Below the pieces are notes generated by a model, which saw nothing but the letters and a program-made list of their open reading frames with translations, was not told the origin of the DNA and made no database searches. A stretch of DNA of 64,000 nt from Paramarasmius palmivorus (Eukaryota; Basidiomycota; Agaricomycetes; Agaricales; Marasmiaceae). Where the stretch lies: positions 806,001-870,000 of the forward strand of contig JAYKXP010000010.1 in NCBI GenBank assembly GCA_037176845.1, written 5' to 3'. This document shows, piece by piece, positions 36,534-49,037 of this stretch. Numbering within the stretch: position 1 is the stretch's first letter; every line of letters begins with the position of its first letter. Position numbers and translations under genes: made by a program.

Positions 36534-38241
36534 ATGAGCAGCAGCCTTCTCGCTCACAAACGGCAACAGCAGCCAAAGTCGACGCCTATTCCTCCAAGTC
36601 TACAGGCAAAGCTTGCTGCTCTCGCAAACAGACACAACGATTCCACAGTAGATCAGGCTGCAAGTGTTCTCCAAAATACCAACATCAATGACTCCTCACC
36701 TACTCACCCTTCCCTTCGCGCTGCGGCATCATATCCCCCACCGACAATAAATCCTTCTCGGCCAGGTAGAGGCGGGATTCCAGGCGGCGGTCTTGCTGCT
36801 CGTCGAGCAAAGCCTGCCTTCAGCGTCCGCGATATCAACCCAAACGTCATACCGCCCACAGGTGCCAGTGGTGGCGCTTCAGCGGCAGGGCTCGGCGCCG
36901 GTAGACCTTTCCCCAATCAAGAACCCAAACGTGGACCGCTAGCTAGTGCTTCGTTCGGGAGCTCGTTCGCCAGCTTCTCAAAGATCGTGTATGTCATAGC
37001 CATGTTTCTAGAAATGTCTTATCTTTCAAACTTATATCATTCCTGCAGTGATACAAACGGGGTTCTCAACTTCTCCGGAAAGGCTGTTCTTCATGCCTCG
37101 GGAGTCGACTTTTCCAATGGTGCAAGTTTTTCTATCAACATGACTCAGCTAGAGCTTCAAGACGAACTTGGTAGAGGAAACTACGGGACTGTCAAAAAAG
37201 TTCTCCACAAGCCAACAAATGTCGCGATGGCAATGAAGGTATGACAGCATTCATAGCGATCAGTTGCACGAAATTGCTTACATCGGACATCAGGAAATCC
37301 GTCTCGAACTCGAGCAGTCAAAATTGAACGCTATCATCATGGAATTAGATATTCTTCATCGGGCATCAGTCAGCTCTCAGAACATCGTCGAATTCTATGG
37401 CGCTTTCTTCATTGAAAGTTGTGTTTACTACTGCATGGAGTACATGGACGCGGGATCGCTAGACAAGCTCGTCAATTACCCTCTTGGCGATGTCGTGACT
37501 ATGCCTGGAGATGAGCCGCAGGTGTTTGAATGGAAGGGAGTGCCAGAACAGGTCCTTGCGAGGATATGTCGGTCGATGGTCAAGGGGTTGAAGTTCTTGA
37601 AGGACGAGCTGGGAGTTATTCATCGCGATGTCAAACCGACGAATGTGCTCGTTAACAAGAAGGGGCAGATTAAGCTCTGCGATTTTGGAGTGTCTGGCCA
37701 GCTTGAAAAGAGTTTGGCAAAGACAAACATCGGATGTCAAAGTTATATGGCTGTGCGTACGCAGTCCCTTGTTCTATCCAAAGGGTTCACTAATCTTTCT
37801 CACTAGCCCGAGAGAATCAAAGGAGAATCTCAGAATAATTTAGGTACCTACACCGTCTCCTCCGATGTCTGGTCCCTGGGTCTGTCGATCATCGAGATCG
37901 CCATGGGCCATTACCCCTATCCACCCGAATCCTATTCCAACGTCTTCGCCCAACTCACTGCAATCGTTCACGACGAGCCTCCAGAGTTACCGGATCTATA
38001 CTCGGAGGAGGCAAGGGATTGGGTAGCAAAGTGCCTTATCAAGCAGCCAGAAGACCGAGCAACCTATGCAGACCTACTTGAACACCCATTCGTTAGGTCG
38101 GACGAAGGACGTGATGTAGATATGATTTCCTGGGTTCAGGATTGTCTGAAGTTCAAGGAGGCGAAGCTGGCTGCCGCAAGCTTGGCTTCCATAGGCGGTT
38201 CTGGTAGAGCTCTGAGCGCCCCTGCGGGCATGGCTGAGTAG
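36534..38241 (+). CDS. PBS2: MAP kinase kinase of the HOG pathway (Pbs2/Wis1 type)
   Basis: Dual-specificity kinase that activates the Hog1 MAPK under osmotic and oxidative stress. Four exons: 36534-36988, 37049-37238, 37294-37752 and 37807-38241 (1539 nt, 512 residues). A disordered Pro-rich N-terminus of 150 residues is followed by the Pbs2/Wis1 marker NFSGKAVLHASGVDFSNG. The kinase domain has LGRGNYGTVKKV, MAMKEIRLELEQSK, CMEYMDAGSLDKLV, HRDVKPTNVLV, DFGVSGQLEKSLAKTN and the activation segment GCQSYMAPERIKG. The Ser/Thr activation sites are in place. C-terminal docking helix WVQDCLKFKEAKLA. Upstream codons in frame lack an ATG, so the ATG at 36534 is the start. Confidence 0.93.
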
Positions 38242-39257
38242 AGAGTGCAGGGTGACATCATAATCACAACCAAGCCAGCCGTGTTAACCGTCGTAGCTTT
38301 CGCGCTACCAGGCCTCTTTTTTCTATTTTCTTGTGGATGGCAAGTGGTACCGGGGGGAGAACGTCGAAGAAGTAGAAGCAAGCGCAGGAACGATCGTTTC
38401 ATTCTTGTAGGATGAAATCTATACCACGTATGATTCCATCATTACAGAGGTCAAGGGTTAATCTCGACGTGGAATATACTACACAGCCCCCGATACCCAG
38501 AGTCTGCAGTTTCGAAAGCGCCAGGTGCAGGCTTTCATGCGTCACTCTCCTTTCAACCCCACTCTTCACGCCTAATTCGCTGCAAGTCTCCTGCGACTGC
38601 TTTCCATGACTGGAACTTGCGCCAGCAGGATGGGACTGGCTCCCCAACCTGCATGCAATCATTAGAGCCTTATTTCCACGAATGTCTTTCTTTTCCTCAT
38701 AGTCGAGTCTACTGCCGACTGGCTCCCACTCTCCTTCAACTGTTTCTCCAATCTCGATTTCGTTAGAAGCACCGACTCTCTCAATGGCTACTTCGACATC
38801 CTTTCAATTCGCAATGCCACCAACAAATTGAAGCTCAAAGTGTATATTATATAGCCTTGCACCAAGATATCGTACGCATTATATATCTAGTTGTTCATAT
38901 TCCAGTATGGATTTCTGCAGACTCGCCCAACTTTGCTTCCTGTGTATAAATAGAACCTAGTCGTACTTTAATGTAGCAAAGCGAAATACATGAATTGCTT
39001 TGTTCTACTCAGGTTATGCCAGATTTGGCAGCCTTCGAAAAGGGTCTGCACCACTGCTGTATATCTTCGAGTTCCAGAGGCAATAATAACCTGAATGACA
39101 CACCCATATGCATCGTATTGTGAGTCATCTAAGTGTATTGGATTGGTGATCAATTGTTCTCGGTTGTTTCCCGCGGGCAGCTACATACTGTCAGTGTTGT
39201 CTGTCCTCATGACAGCGCTCTAAACTCCGTCTTCCTTACCTTCTTACACCCAATACA
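38242..39257. other. Intergenic, 1.0 kb, no gene seen
   Basis: This is the longest clean spacer between confident genes in the right half. Short open frames have no recognisable protein and no matching splice sites. It should contain the PBS2 3' flank and the promoter of the Zn2Cys6 gene. An unannotated non-coding RNA cannot be excluded. Confidence 0.45.
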
Positions 39258-42200
39258 ATGAGCGGTCGAAATGGCTCGTCGGGTACCTTTCATACCTTTC
39301 CTCAACTGACCCTTCAAGAGAAAACCGATATCAAGCGAGTGAAGGGTCAAGTGGGTATATTAGACTCGTTCTGAGCAACTCTTATTGATGGAATTACTTA
39401 TATCAGATATCTTGTGCGGAATGCCGGAGACTTAAACTAAAATGTGATAAGAAATTGCCTTGCGGTTCTTGTGGTAAGTTCAGGTGCTCTCATATTCACG
39501 ACTCTCGTCTCTTACTACCGGATTGATTAGTTCGCCGAGGATGCGGCTCTATATGCCCAACAGGTTCGCCTCTACTAATACGACGTTCTGCACGGAAATT
39601 GAATGGTATGATGGGCAGGAACGTTAACGAATACGCCGGGCAAGCGGTATGTATGGTCAAGTATCGATTTGAAGTTTAACGGACTGACCCTGAACGCATG
39701 TAGAATGATCGTTTCGGATACCACAGCTCTCCACAAGAAGATTGAAGAAATGGGGCAGCGTATAAGACAACTAGAAGACGCATTAGCTATATTCCAAGCC
39801 TCCGTATCGACTGAACGACACCCTTTACTACGCGACGAACTGCTCAAGATCAAATTTCCTCCGGAAACATCGTCCGATAGCCCAGACGGTATCGTGAAGA
39901 CTGAAAATGCACATCTAGAATTAGCTGACGCCCTTGGAACATTAACCTTGGGGGAATCTGGAGATGCAAGGTACCTGGGCCGGTCAGCAGGACCAGAGGT
40001 ACGTGATTGGCCCGAGTCATTCCTTGGCTGCATTTACGATTCTTGTCACAGAGCCTTCTCACTTCCGACATGCAGTATCCTAATGCAATCGATGACCCTT
40101 CCGCATATTCATTCGTCTCTAAAGAAATAGCACAACTTTCCAACTCATTTCCTTTCAGAAGCGGTGCAGCATGGGACATAGACCAATGCATGGAACGGCT
40201 TATATCATACCTCCCTCAGAAGCTCCGCGCATGGTCTCTCTGCGAAACGTACCTCGGGCAGGAGTGCTGGACATCTAAAATCATTTCAAGGGAAGAATTA
40301 ATCGACGACATTCTCGGCCCTGTGTATCGATATGTGGATCAACAAGACGAAGATCAAGATCTGCCCGTTTCTCCGCATCGACTTGCGGTCCTCTTCTTTG
40401 TCTTTGCCCTGGGAGCACTAGTGGACCTCACGATACCACCGCACTCAGTCGAGGCGGAGAACTACTTCGAGCTCGCAAGAGCTTGCCTTTCATTACGGTC
40501 AGTATTCGGCTTACCAGAGATTGGTACAGTTCAAGGATTGGCTTTGGCTGCTATGTATCATAATCACGGTGGACCTCGGTACTCTGGCGAGACTGCATGG
40601 TGCTTAATATGTCTTAGCGCAAAATTATGCCAGAGCGTAAGCACTTCAAGTTCTAACCTAAACGATTTAATTGACCTTCACTGTACAGATGGGACTCCGT
40701 CAGTACCGATTCTCTGATACATCCGATTTCAACTGGGTGGTTAACATCTTGGCCAGATTCGGATAGCCCTAAATGGCATCTTGATGAAAAAACTCTCCAA
40801 CGCCGTCGGACACTCTTCTGGGAGGTCTTCACTCTGGATGCTTTCATTGTAAGTATGCCATTAATGGCATGATTCATATCATTGATGTACTTTCCATTAG
40901 AGCATGAATGTTGGACGACAGCCTTCGATATCCCTTTCTTACGTTGACTGCCAATTTCCTGACGAGGAGGAAATAAACGACCCAGAACTGAAGCAACGTG
41001 ATATATGTAAGGATATATTACCGAGAAAGAAGGCACATACTGAACTTGAGTAGGTCTCAGGTGGGGCTGGAAGTTTGCCAAAGAGGTGGTATCCCACGTG
41101 GCTGCTTCAGCCCTTTTGCCACATGTTCCTGAATACGATACGATATTGGATTTGGACAAGAGAGTCCGCCAACATTGGGTGCCACCGAGCATGGATCTTA
41201 CGCGCGAGCCTGGGGAGAACGGTACAATCTCTCCGCCGTACAAGTACACTCGAGGCATCATGTTAGCCTCGTCAAGTGGGTTTGTTTTACTCGAATGTGC
41301 TTCCTCGACATTGACCCTACATTTTCGCTCAGCGATGATGCACATTCACCGAAGCTGGTTTGTCCAAGCTATCCTTGATTATCCGCTCAATCCGCTGTGC
41401 AGTCCATATGCACCGTCGTTCCTAGCGGCATATCGTACGGCATCAATAACCGTTCAATTGTGTGTCAGATACTTCACCAGATACTCAGAACTGTTGAGCA
41501 GGTGGTGGGCGATCTCCAATGGACGTGCGTAGTATGACTCACACCAAAGAGATGTGCTGATTCTCGTTGTCTGGGCAGTGTTCTCTGCGGGTGTGATTAT
41601 TGGATCAATTGTCACAAGATGCCCCACATCTACTATGGCGCCCAAGGCATTCGAAGAACTCGGCCTTGCAGTCAAAATATTCGAGCTTTTATCGGCCCAG
41701 TCGTGTAGAACTCTTGCCGCTTATGTGAGTTTGTTTTGTATCAAAGTCTCCACAAAAAGTAACATGGTATGCAGACTATCTTGAAAAGACTACACGACAA
41801 AGCGACGCGTATCTTTTCTCAGTCACACGGGACGAGTCAAGGGGACGCTTCTACTCCTAGCGTAGATGATACCGTTGATTCTGGTGACGAGCTACAGACG
41901 TTTGCCGGCTTCACTAAGGTCAGAATCAGTAAATCGATGTCAAGCAAGAAACGGAGGAGCAAAGGAAATGGGCCCGAAAAGAGTGGCAGAACAGGGTCGT
42001 GGGCGGAATCCGACCAGTATTCATCGAGCAGTGGAAGCACTGTAGGTGTTACAGGATACGGACGACCTACGGGATCCTCCCCCTCACCTCAGGATGAAAT
42101 CTCCGCAGCCTACGGTCAAGATCCGTTCGCTCAATCCATCTTCGCAACAACAATACCCGGTTCGGGAGATATACCATTTTCTGATTATAATATCAATAAC

Positions 42201-42353
42201 ACTGAATACGAGGTGATGGACTGGACAATGCCCGAGACCTCGTCTATGTCTATGGCCGGAGAGTCTGGGATGGATGCACAGTGGCTTAGCTTTATGCAGA
42301 ATGAGGGCATTCTGGACGGTAATGGAAACTTGAATACGAACACATTCACTTGA
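39258..42353 (+). CDS. Zn2Cys6 fungal transcription factor
   Basis: Nuclear regulator with an N-terminal zinc cluster. Thirteen exons: 39258-39350, 39407-39473, 39531-39563, 39619-39646, 39704-39998, 40052-40636, 40689-40698, 40757-40848, 40901-41006, 41054-41275, 41333-41524, 41579-41724 and 41775-42353 (2448 nt, 815 residues). The cluster CAECRRLKLKCDKKLPCGSC continues VRRGCGSICPTG across two introns and is followed by a dimerisation coiled coil (LHKKIEEMGQRIRQLEDALA). The middle homology region includes FARACLSLR-type helices, MGLHSDSPKWHLD and QRRRTLFWEVFTLDAF, typical of this fungal family. Exon 7 is 10 nt (ATGGGACTCC) and is needed to make MGLHSDS. The intron 41276-41332 is 57 nt with no stop. 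Target genes are unknown. Confidence 0.9.
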
Positions 42354-42489
42354 CCTGTAGGCTGTAGTCACAAGCTATACCATATCTACGTTAGATCTTG
42401 TTTAATTTGGCGTTGCAGTTTTGCTCAATATATATTTGATGTCTACATACCTGCAGGTCGATAAGGTCAATGGAAAAGTTGACTCCGGT

Positions 42490-42496
42490 TGACTCA
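42490..42496 (+). promoter_or_regulatory. Gcn4/CPC1-type site upstream of IleRS
   Basis: TGACTCA, 104-110 nt before the isoleucyl-tRNA synthetase start. A second partial copy, TGACTCC, begins at 42480. Aminoacyl-tRNA synthetases are known targets of general amino-acid control. Confidence 0.6.
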
Positions 42497-42599
42497 TCGA
42501 TTGAACATACATAAAAAAGAACTCGGCAAAGCCCGCAACCTCAACTTTCCCAAACTTTCCCATCTTCGAGTCACCTCAAGACATTGCCCGTCCGCAGGG

Positions 42600-45500
42600 A
42601 TGGCTTTCGCCCCACATGATAGTCAGTAATATGCATGATACAACTTATCTAGTCGCTCATGTGCCAACTTTAGTCTCTGCACCTTTCGATTTCCCAAAGG
42701 AAGAAGAAAAAGTCATTGCCTTTTGGAAGGAGATCGACGCGTTCAGGACCAGTCTAAAACTTTCAGAAGGTCGACCAGAATACTCTTTCTACGATGGTCC
42801 ACCATTTGCGACCGGGTTGCCTCACTACGGCCATTTACTGGCGGGGACGATCAAGGTGACTATCAGCAAATGTAGTTTCAAGATCGAAATCTGAAAAAAA
42901 CTGTCAGGACATCGTCACTCGACATGCACACGTTAGCGGATACCACGTCACTAGAAGATTTGGATGGGATACTCATGGCTTACCAGTCGAACACGAAATT
43001 GACAAACGTCTTGGAATAACCGGAAAAGCAGATGTGATGGCGATGGGAATCGACAAATACAATGCAGAATGTCGTGCTATCGTCATGCGATATGCCAACG
43101 AATGGCGGAGTACGGTCGAACGGATGGGTCGGTGGATCGACTTCGACAACGACTACAAAACTCTTAATACAAGTTTCATGGAATCCTGTTGGTGGGCTTT
43201 CAGCGAACTGTTCAAGAAGGGCATGGTTTATAGGGGATTACGAGTTATGCCATATTCTACGGGATGCACGACTCCCGTATCCAATTTCGAAGCAGGATTG
43301 AGCTACCGTGATGTGAATGACCCTGCAAGTACGTACACATGCGATCTACCCGAAAGACAATCTGAATCAAGTCACCCATAGTCACCGTGTCTTTCCCGCT
43401 CGTTGATGACCCGAAAACATCTCTGCTCGCCTGGACAACCACTCCCTGGACTTTGCCAGCGAATCTTGCGCTATGTGCCCACCCCGATTACACATACCTT
43501 AAGATCTATGACGAAGAAAAAGACCAGAATTTCATCATCCACGAGAACCTGCTCACTACTCTCTACAAAGACCCAAAGAAAGCCAAATTCAAGAAAGTTG
43601 GGCAATTCACGGGTTCGGATATGAAGGGATGGCGCTATGTGCCTGTGTTTGAATACTTTACCGAGCAGGTGAGGAGAGCGGGCCTCTAGGAAGTAATGAT
43701 CTGACTTCACTCGGCCAGTACGAAGATAAAGCGTTCAGAGTTCTTAATGATACCTACGTTACCGCCGAAGATGGCACCGGTATCGTCCACCAGGCCCCTG
43801 CTTTCGGTGAAGACGATCACCGTGTCGCCATCGCACATGGGATCCTGACAGAGGAGGATATGCCACCTTGTCCTATCGATGATGCAGGTAACTTCACAAA
43901 GGAGGTTACTGATTTCGCTGGTGAATACATTAAGGTTTATATTTCTTTCCCCGTTCTGCGATAATATCTATTAACGTCCCAAATAGAATGCGGATAGCAA
44001 GATTCAGAAGGTATTGAAAGCCAAGGGGCGCCTCATTGTGCAGTCAACCTTGAAGCATAGTTATCCATTCTGCTGGAGGTAAGGAGTGCGCTCGCTATCG
44101 AAAAACTTTTTTGACCATCCGCAGGTCTGGCACACCACTTGTCTACCGTGCTGTACCAGCATGGTTCGTTCGTGTGACGCCGATTACTGAGCAGTTGATC
44201 AAGAATAACGCAGAAACCCTGTGGTATGTTTAGAATGCTTTTGTTTGTGTGTCTACTGATCATGCCTTTCAGGGTTCCGCAATACGTTGGAGACAACCGG
44301 TTCGGGAACTGGCTTGCCTCGGCTCGCGATTGGAACGTCTCGAGAAACCGCTACTGGGGCACACCCCTCCCTCTGTGGGTCAGCGGCGATTTCGAAGAGG
44401 TTCAATTTTTCCTCTTATTCATGTCGATTCCTCCTGACCATCTTCATCACAGATTGTCGCCATTGGCTCTATCGAAGAGCTTGAACGACTGTCTGGTGTC
44501 AAGGGCATCACAGACCTGCACAGGGACAAGATTGACCACATCACTATCCCTTCATCGAATGGCAAGGGCCAGTTGAAACGAGTCGAAGAAGTCTTTGACT
44601 GTTGGTTCGAATCTGGAAGGTGTGCTCTCCTCGACCTGTTCTACAACTATCGCTCAACGACCTCTTCAGCATGCCGTACGCACAGGTTCACTACCCCTTC
44701 GAAAACAAAGATCTGTTTGAGAAGTCTTTCCCTGCTGACTTCGTATCAGAAGGCATGGACCAGACTCGTGGATGGTTCTATACCTTGCTTGTTTTATCCA
44801 CTCATCTCTTCGGCAAAGCGCCATGGAAGAACTTGATTGTAACTGGTCTTGTCCTTGCAGAGTATGTCGGCGGTTTTCTTCTCTGTGCAGAGGTTTTGAC
44901 AAATCTTTTTCAGAGATGGAAAGAAGATGAGCAAGAGTTTGAAGAACTATCCTGATCCCAACCTTATCATTCACCAGTATGGGGCCGATGCCACAAGGTA
45001 TCTCTAGTGTTTGGTTACAGATTTAAAGACCTAACTAATCTCTCTGCTCGTAGAATGTTCCTGGTCAACTCTCCAATTGTCCGAGGAGACAATCTTCGCT
45101 TCCGCGAAGCAGGCGTTCGAGAGGTCATCTCCCGTGTACTTCTCCCATGGCTCAATTCCTTCCGATTCTTCCTCGGCCAAGCTGCGTTGCTCAAGAAGAC
45201 GACAGGGCACGATTTTAAGTACAATGCCCACGCAGCTGTGTCTTCAAATGTCATGGATCGTTGGATCTTGGCCCGCTGTCAGTCATTGATCAAACTAGTC
45301 CGAGAGGAGATGGCCGCCTACCGGCTGTATACCATCATACCCCGTCTCCTCGACTTGGTCGATGAGCTCACTAATTGGTACATTCGATTCAACCGTAAAC
45401 GACTAAAGGGAGAAGACGGTTTGGAGGATACGATTGCTGCCCTCAATACCCTCTTCGAAACACTCTTTACCCTTTGCCGAACAATGGTGAGGCTCATTTT

Positions 45501-46494
45501 TACCTTAATGAAGCTCGTCTGACAGAGATCATTAGTCTTCTTACACTCCCTTCCTGACGGAAAATCTATACCAAAGTTTGAAATTGTTCATCCCAGAGGA
45601 CCCCAGTGCGGGAGACACACGCTCAGTGCACTTCCTCAGCTTCCCAGAAGTTAAGGAGGAATACTTCGATGCAGATATCGAGAGACAAGTATCACGCATG
45701 CAAAGCGTTATCGAGCTTACTAGAAACATCCGTGAAAAGAACAACCTCTCTCTCAAGGTCAGTAAATACGCAGAGATGACAAGTTGTGGTAATAATCGTC
45801 CTCAATACAGACTCCTCTCAAAGAGCTTCTGGTTTTCCACCAGGACGAACAATACCTCACAGACATCAAACCTTTACAGAGATACATCGAATCAGAACTC
45901 AACGTGCGGGACGTTGCCTTCGTTTCAGATGAGGTTCAAGCTGGTGTGCGTTATCGTGCCGCTGCCGATTGGGGTGTCCTCGGTCGTAAGCTGCGCAAGG
46001 ATCTCGGCCGTGTCAAGAATGCTCTCCCCAAAATAACCAGCGATGAGGTGAAGGGATACCTCAGCACTGGCAAGATCACAGTAGACGGCATCCCACTTGT
46101 AGAAGGAGACTTGACCGTCCAGAGATATCTTGAAGTCGACGGCAAACAATACGGGACACATACGGACAACGATGTCGTGGTTCGGCTTGACATCCAGATA
46201 CACCCTGAATTGCAGGGAGAATGGCTGGCGAGAGAACTTATCAATAGAATCCAGAAGCTGCGTAAAAAGGCTGGCCTTCAGGCGACGGATGACGTGGATG
46301 TCTACTATGGGTTCGAGGCGAACGCCGGTTCTGAGTTGTTGCAGGCGATGCAGGAACACGCAGAATTCATCCGAAAAACTGTAGGGACTACACCTCTTTC
46401 GGAGACCGAGCGGAGAGCAGGCGGTAGCGAACTTATCAGAGAGGAGCAGGAGGTTTCTGATGTCAAGTTCTTCCTGACATTAGTAAAAGCATAG
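42600..46494 (+). CDS. ILS1: Cytosolic isoleucyl-tRNA synthetase
   Basis: Charges tRNA-Ile with isoleucine for cytosolic translation. Fourteen exons: 42600-42621, 42674-42855, 42908-43328, 43382-43668, 43719-43934, 43987-44078, 44125-44223, 44273-44399, 44453-44619, 44670-44861, 44914-44997, 45054-45486, 45536-45757 and 45811-46494 (3228 nt, 1075 residues, the normal size). Class I signatures: HIGH motif in [13 protein letters not shown] and KMSKS in [15 protein letters not shown]. Editing-domain landmarks are [15 protein letters not shown] and [16 protein letters not shown]; the tRNA-binding anticodon domain follows ([16 protein letters not shown]). There is no N-terminal targeting sequence ([19 protein letters not shown]), so it is the cytosolic enzyme. 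Confidence 0.95.
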
Positions 46495-46607
46495 ATGAAT
46501 TAGATCGTGTGTAAGAGGTATCAAATGTATGTGTGTACAAATACAGTTAGTATTACAGCTCAATATAGTACAGACGTATACCACAATCCATCACAATTGA
46601 CACAGTA

Positions 46608-47389
46608 TCATTTCTTGGAGGAACCGAATCCAGCAAAACCCATCATCTGAGCCATCTCGTTGTTCTCAGCAGAGTCCACGAGCTCGTTAGCCAAGGCCTT
46701 CTCCTTCTCAGCTTTCTTCTGAGCCTTCTTTTGCTCACGAATGGCCTGTTCCTTTGCCTTTATTTCGGCAAGTCGCTTGTCGAAATCATAAGCTTTCGCG
46801 GATGAAGCTTCTTTTGTCCTCTCGCGTAGAAGGGCTATTCTTGCGCGTACTTGTTCGAGCGTTGAACGTTCCAGTTTCGTTGTTTGTCCCATTGCCCTCA
46901 AGTCTAAAATTCATCAATCATTAGCGTTGAGCCACCAAGTCGTGATAAAGGATACTTACGAGCTCTACTATTTATGTGGTCGAGATAGCCAGTAGTGTCC
47001 TTGTATGTTCGATTACAGGTTTCACAATAGAAGCCAGGTTGCCCAGGTCCTTTTCCGCCTGGATTCTGTACTACCATAGTTTTCCCAAGGTTCTTGTCCA
47101 GCTCCAGAGGGCCTTCGCGCTGCTTCATGAGCTGAGTAGGTTTAGGTAAATCATCTCGTTTAGGGCCCTTCCTGGGCTTCTTTCCTTTTGAAAAAACGGT
47201 GAACTTGATGACAACAGATGATATTGTCACCTACACACCTTGTTTTAGTCGTTCTTCGTTCTCTTGCATGCGTTCTCTCTCCTCCAAATCACGTTTTCGC
47301 GCTCGTTCAGCGTATTCTTCCTTGTCCCATTTCTTCCTGAAATCCGTGTCTGCGGCTTTGGTGCCGTATGCCCCTGCCTTGTCTGCCAT
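46608..47389 (-). CDS. SNU23: U4/U6.U5 tri-snRNP zinc-finger protein Snu23 (ZMAT2)
   Basis: Spliceosomal B-complex protein. Three exons: 47389-47239, 47184-46960 and 46903-46608 (672 nt, 223 residues). N-terminal charged helix (FRKKWDKEEYAERARKRDLEERERM), then LELDKNLGKTMVV. A U1-type C2H2 zinc finger follows (FYCETCNRTYKDTTGYLDHINSRAHL), with its last His contributed by exon 3. Next come the diagnostic LRAMGQTTKLERSTLEQVRARI and a Lys/Glu-rich coiled coil. The end is MMGFAGFGSSKK. It is divergent from the ERD1 gene with 85 bp between starts. Confidence 0.95.
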
Positions 47390-47474
47390 GATGGTGGTAC
47401 AGAAGAGAAAAATGAGATAGCCGACACGTGGACGTGCCAAAGTTGCTTCCCTCTCCCAAGTCCCATCTTCAAAA
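47390..47474. promoter_or_regulatory. Shared promoter, SNU23 / ERD1
   Basis: 85 bp between divergent start codons. Both promoters must overlap here. No TATA box is visible. Confidence 0.55.
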
Positions 47475-49037
47475 ATGAGCGAGCCCGAATACGACGACCA
47501 GATTCCATATTCCGTATCATTCCCCCTTCCGTATCGCGTGCTTTTCATGGTCGGTCTGGGCGTGGTAGGATGGGCGACAAATTTGCACGTCCTTGACGCG
47601 CTCGGAGTCGATGCACCGTCGGTTCTAGAACTGCGTTCAAACGATCCCTCTCTCCCTAGGACGATAACTAGACATCGGCACGACTCTTCAAGGACGATTC
47701 AGGGAGACTCCTCGTACCATTACAAGAATGTGTATCGAATAGCAGCCGGATACTACCTATGGGTATCTGCGACATGGGCCATTTACGCTTATTGCACGCA
47801 AGGAGATCCATCGCTGGCAGACTTGTATGGCTATCTGCCAGGAATTGCTACATTGGTCGCGATTGGCATTTTACTTTGTCCGTTGAATATATTTTACAAA
47901 CATGAACGGGACAAATTTCTACAGTACGTCTCGATTCTGTGCTTCGTTGACAGGTCTGATGAACATATGCCCAGGTCAATTCGACGATGTCTATTCATAA
48001 ATATGAATAGCCCAGTGTACTTTGCAGATGTTGTATTCGCCGATATTTTTACTTCCTTTGCAAAGGTCCTTGGCGATGTGTTGCTATCACTTCGCATGCT
48101 TCTGCCAGGAAACAGCATGCTCCTTGCACCAAATGATCAAGGCTGGAGTCGGTGGGTTGCACCGACGATCATGAGGTATGCTTCCTTGAAAACATCCTGC
48201 ATTGACAAGTAGCTAACTGACAGGAAGTCTTCCGTATCTCGTTCGCTTCCGGCAATGCATTGTTGAATGGACGCACCAAGATAACGAAAGCAATCGTCCG
48301 CTGTTCAATGCGATCAAATACGCGACAGCGTTCCCTGTCATATACCTTTCTGCCGCGCAGAGGATTGTGGAATCAGATATATTGAAGGACAAGGGTAGTG
48401 AAGCCGCTGGTGGAGTTTGGCATGGAGAACATCCTCTATTCCGGCTGTGGTAAGTCCGATCGTGACGTCGTTGGTTAAGCGTATCTAACGATTCTATAGG
48501 CTCTTATCTGCAGCAGTCAACTCCCTGTATTCGTACTGGTGGGATGTCACAAATGATTGGGGACTGGACTTGCTGAAGTTCAAGAAAGAAACATCCGCGG
48601 AGACATCTCTACCACGACGACTCGTTCTCCCTCACCTCCACTCAGGGACCTCCCTCCTCCGAGCAGATAATCGTGAACGTCTTGCGTCAAATGGTCCCCA
48701 TGATACGTACCAGCGTGAACGTTATCCCTATGGGCTTCGCCCAACGTTGATGTACCCCCTTGCCGTTTACCCTTTGTTGGTCTTCCTCAATTTCGTGTTA
48801 CGCATGACTTGGTCCATCAAGTTATCCATCCATCTCCATTCAAAGTCAGACGAAAGCATTGCGCTTTTCATGGTTGAAGTCGCGGAGATTTTCCGTAGAT
48901 GGATGTGGGTGTTCTTGCGCGTAGAATGGGAAGCCATCAAGAAGAAAACGGAAGGACCAGGAAGACCCTACCATGAGGGTAGCATGAGTGGTGACGAACC
49001 GGAATATGAACTGATTCCCACACCCAGTGCGGACTAA
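47475..49037 (+). CDS. ERD1: EXS-domain membrane protein (Erd1 type)
   Basis: Golgi multi-pass protein of the Erd1/XPR1-EXS family, needed for retention of lumenal ER proteins and glycosyltransferases through phosphate recycling. Four exons: 47475-47923, 47975-48175, 48228-48449 and 48500-49037 (1410 nt, 469 residues). Membrane helices begin with PYRVLFMVGLGVVGWATNL. EXS-domain landmarks are RVLF..., FADVVFADIFTSFAKVLGD, LPYLVRFRQCIVEW, LFNAIKYATAFPVIYLSA and LYSYWWDVTNDWGLDLL. The XPR1 N-terminal SPX domain is absent, which points to Erd1 and not to a phosphate exporter. The second acceptor is GACAGGAAG, using the second AG to keep frame. Confidence 0.91.

Noticed and set aside
44600..44625. 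tRNA-like B-box (GGTTCGAATC)
   Set aside because: It lies inside the IleRS exon encoding CWFESG; no A-box, stem complementarity or tRNA fold around it.
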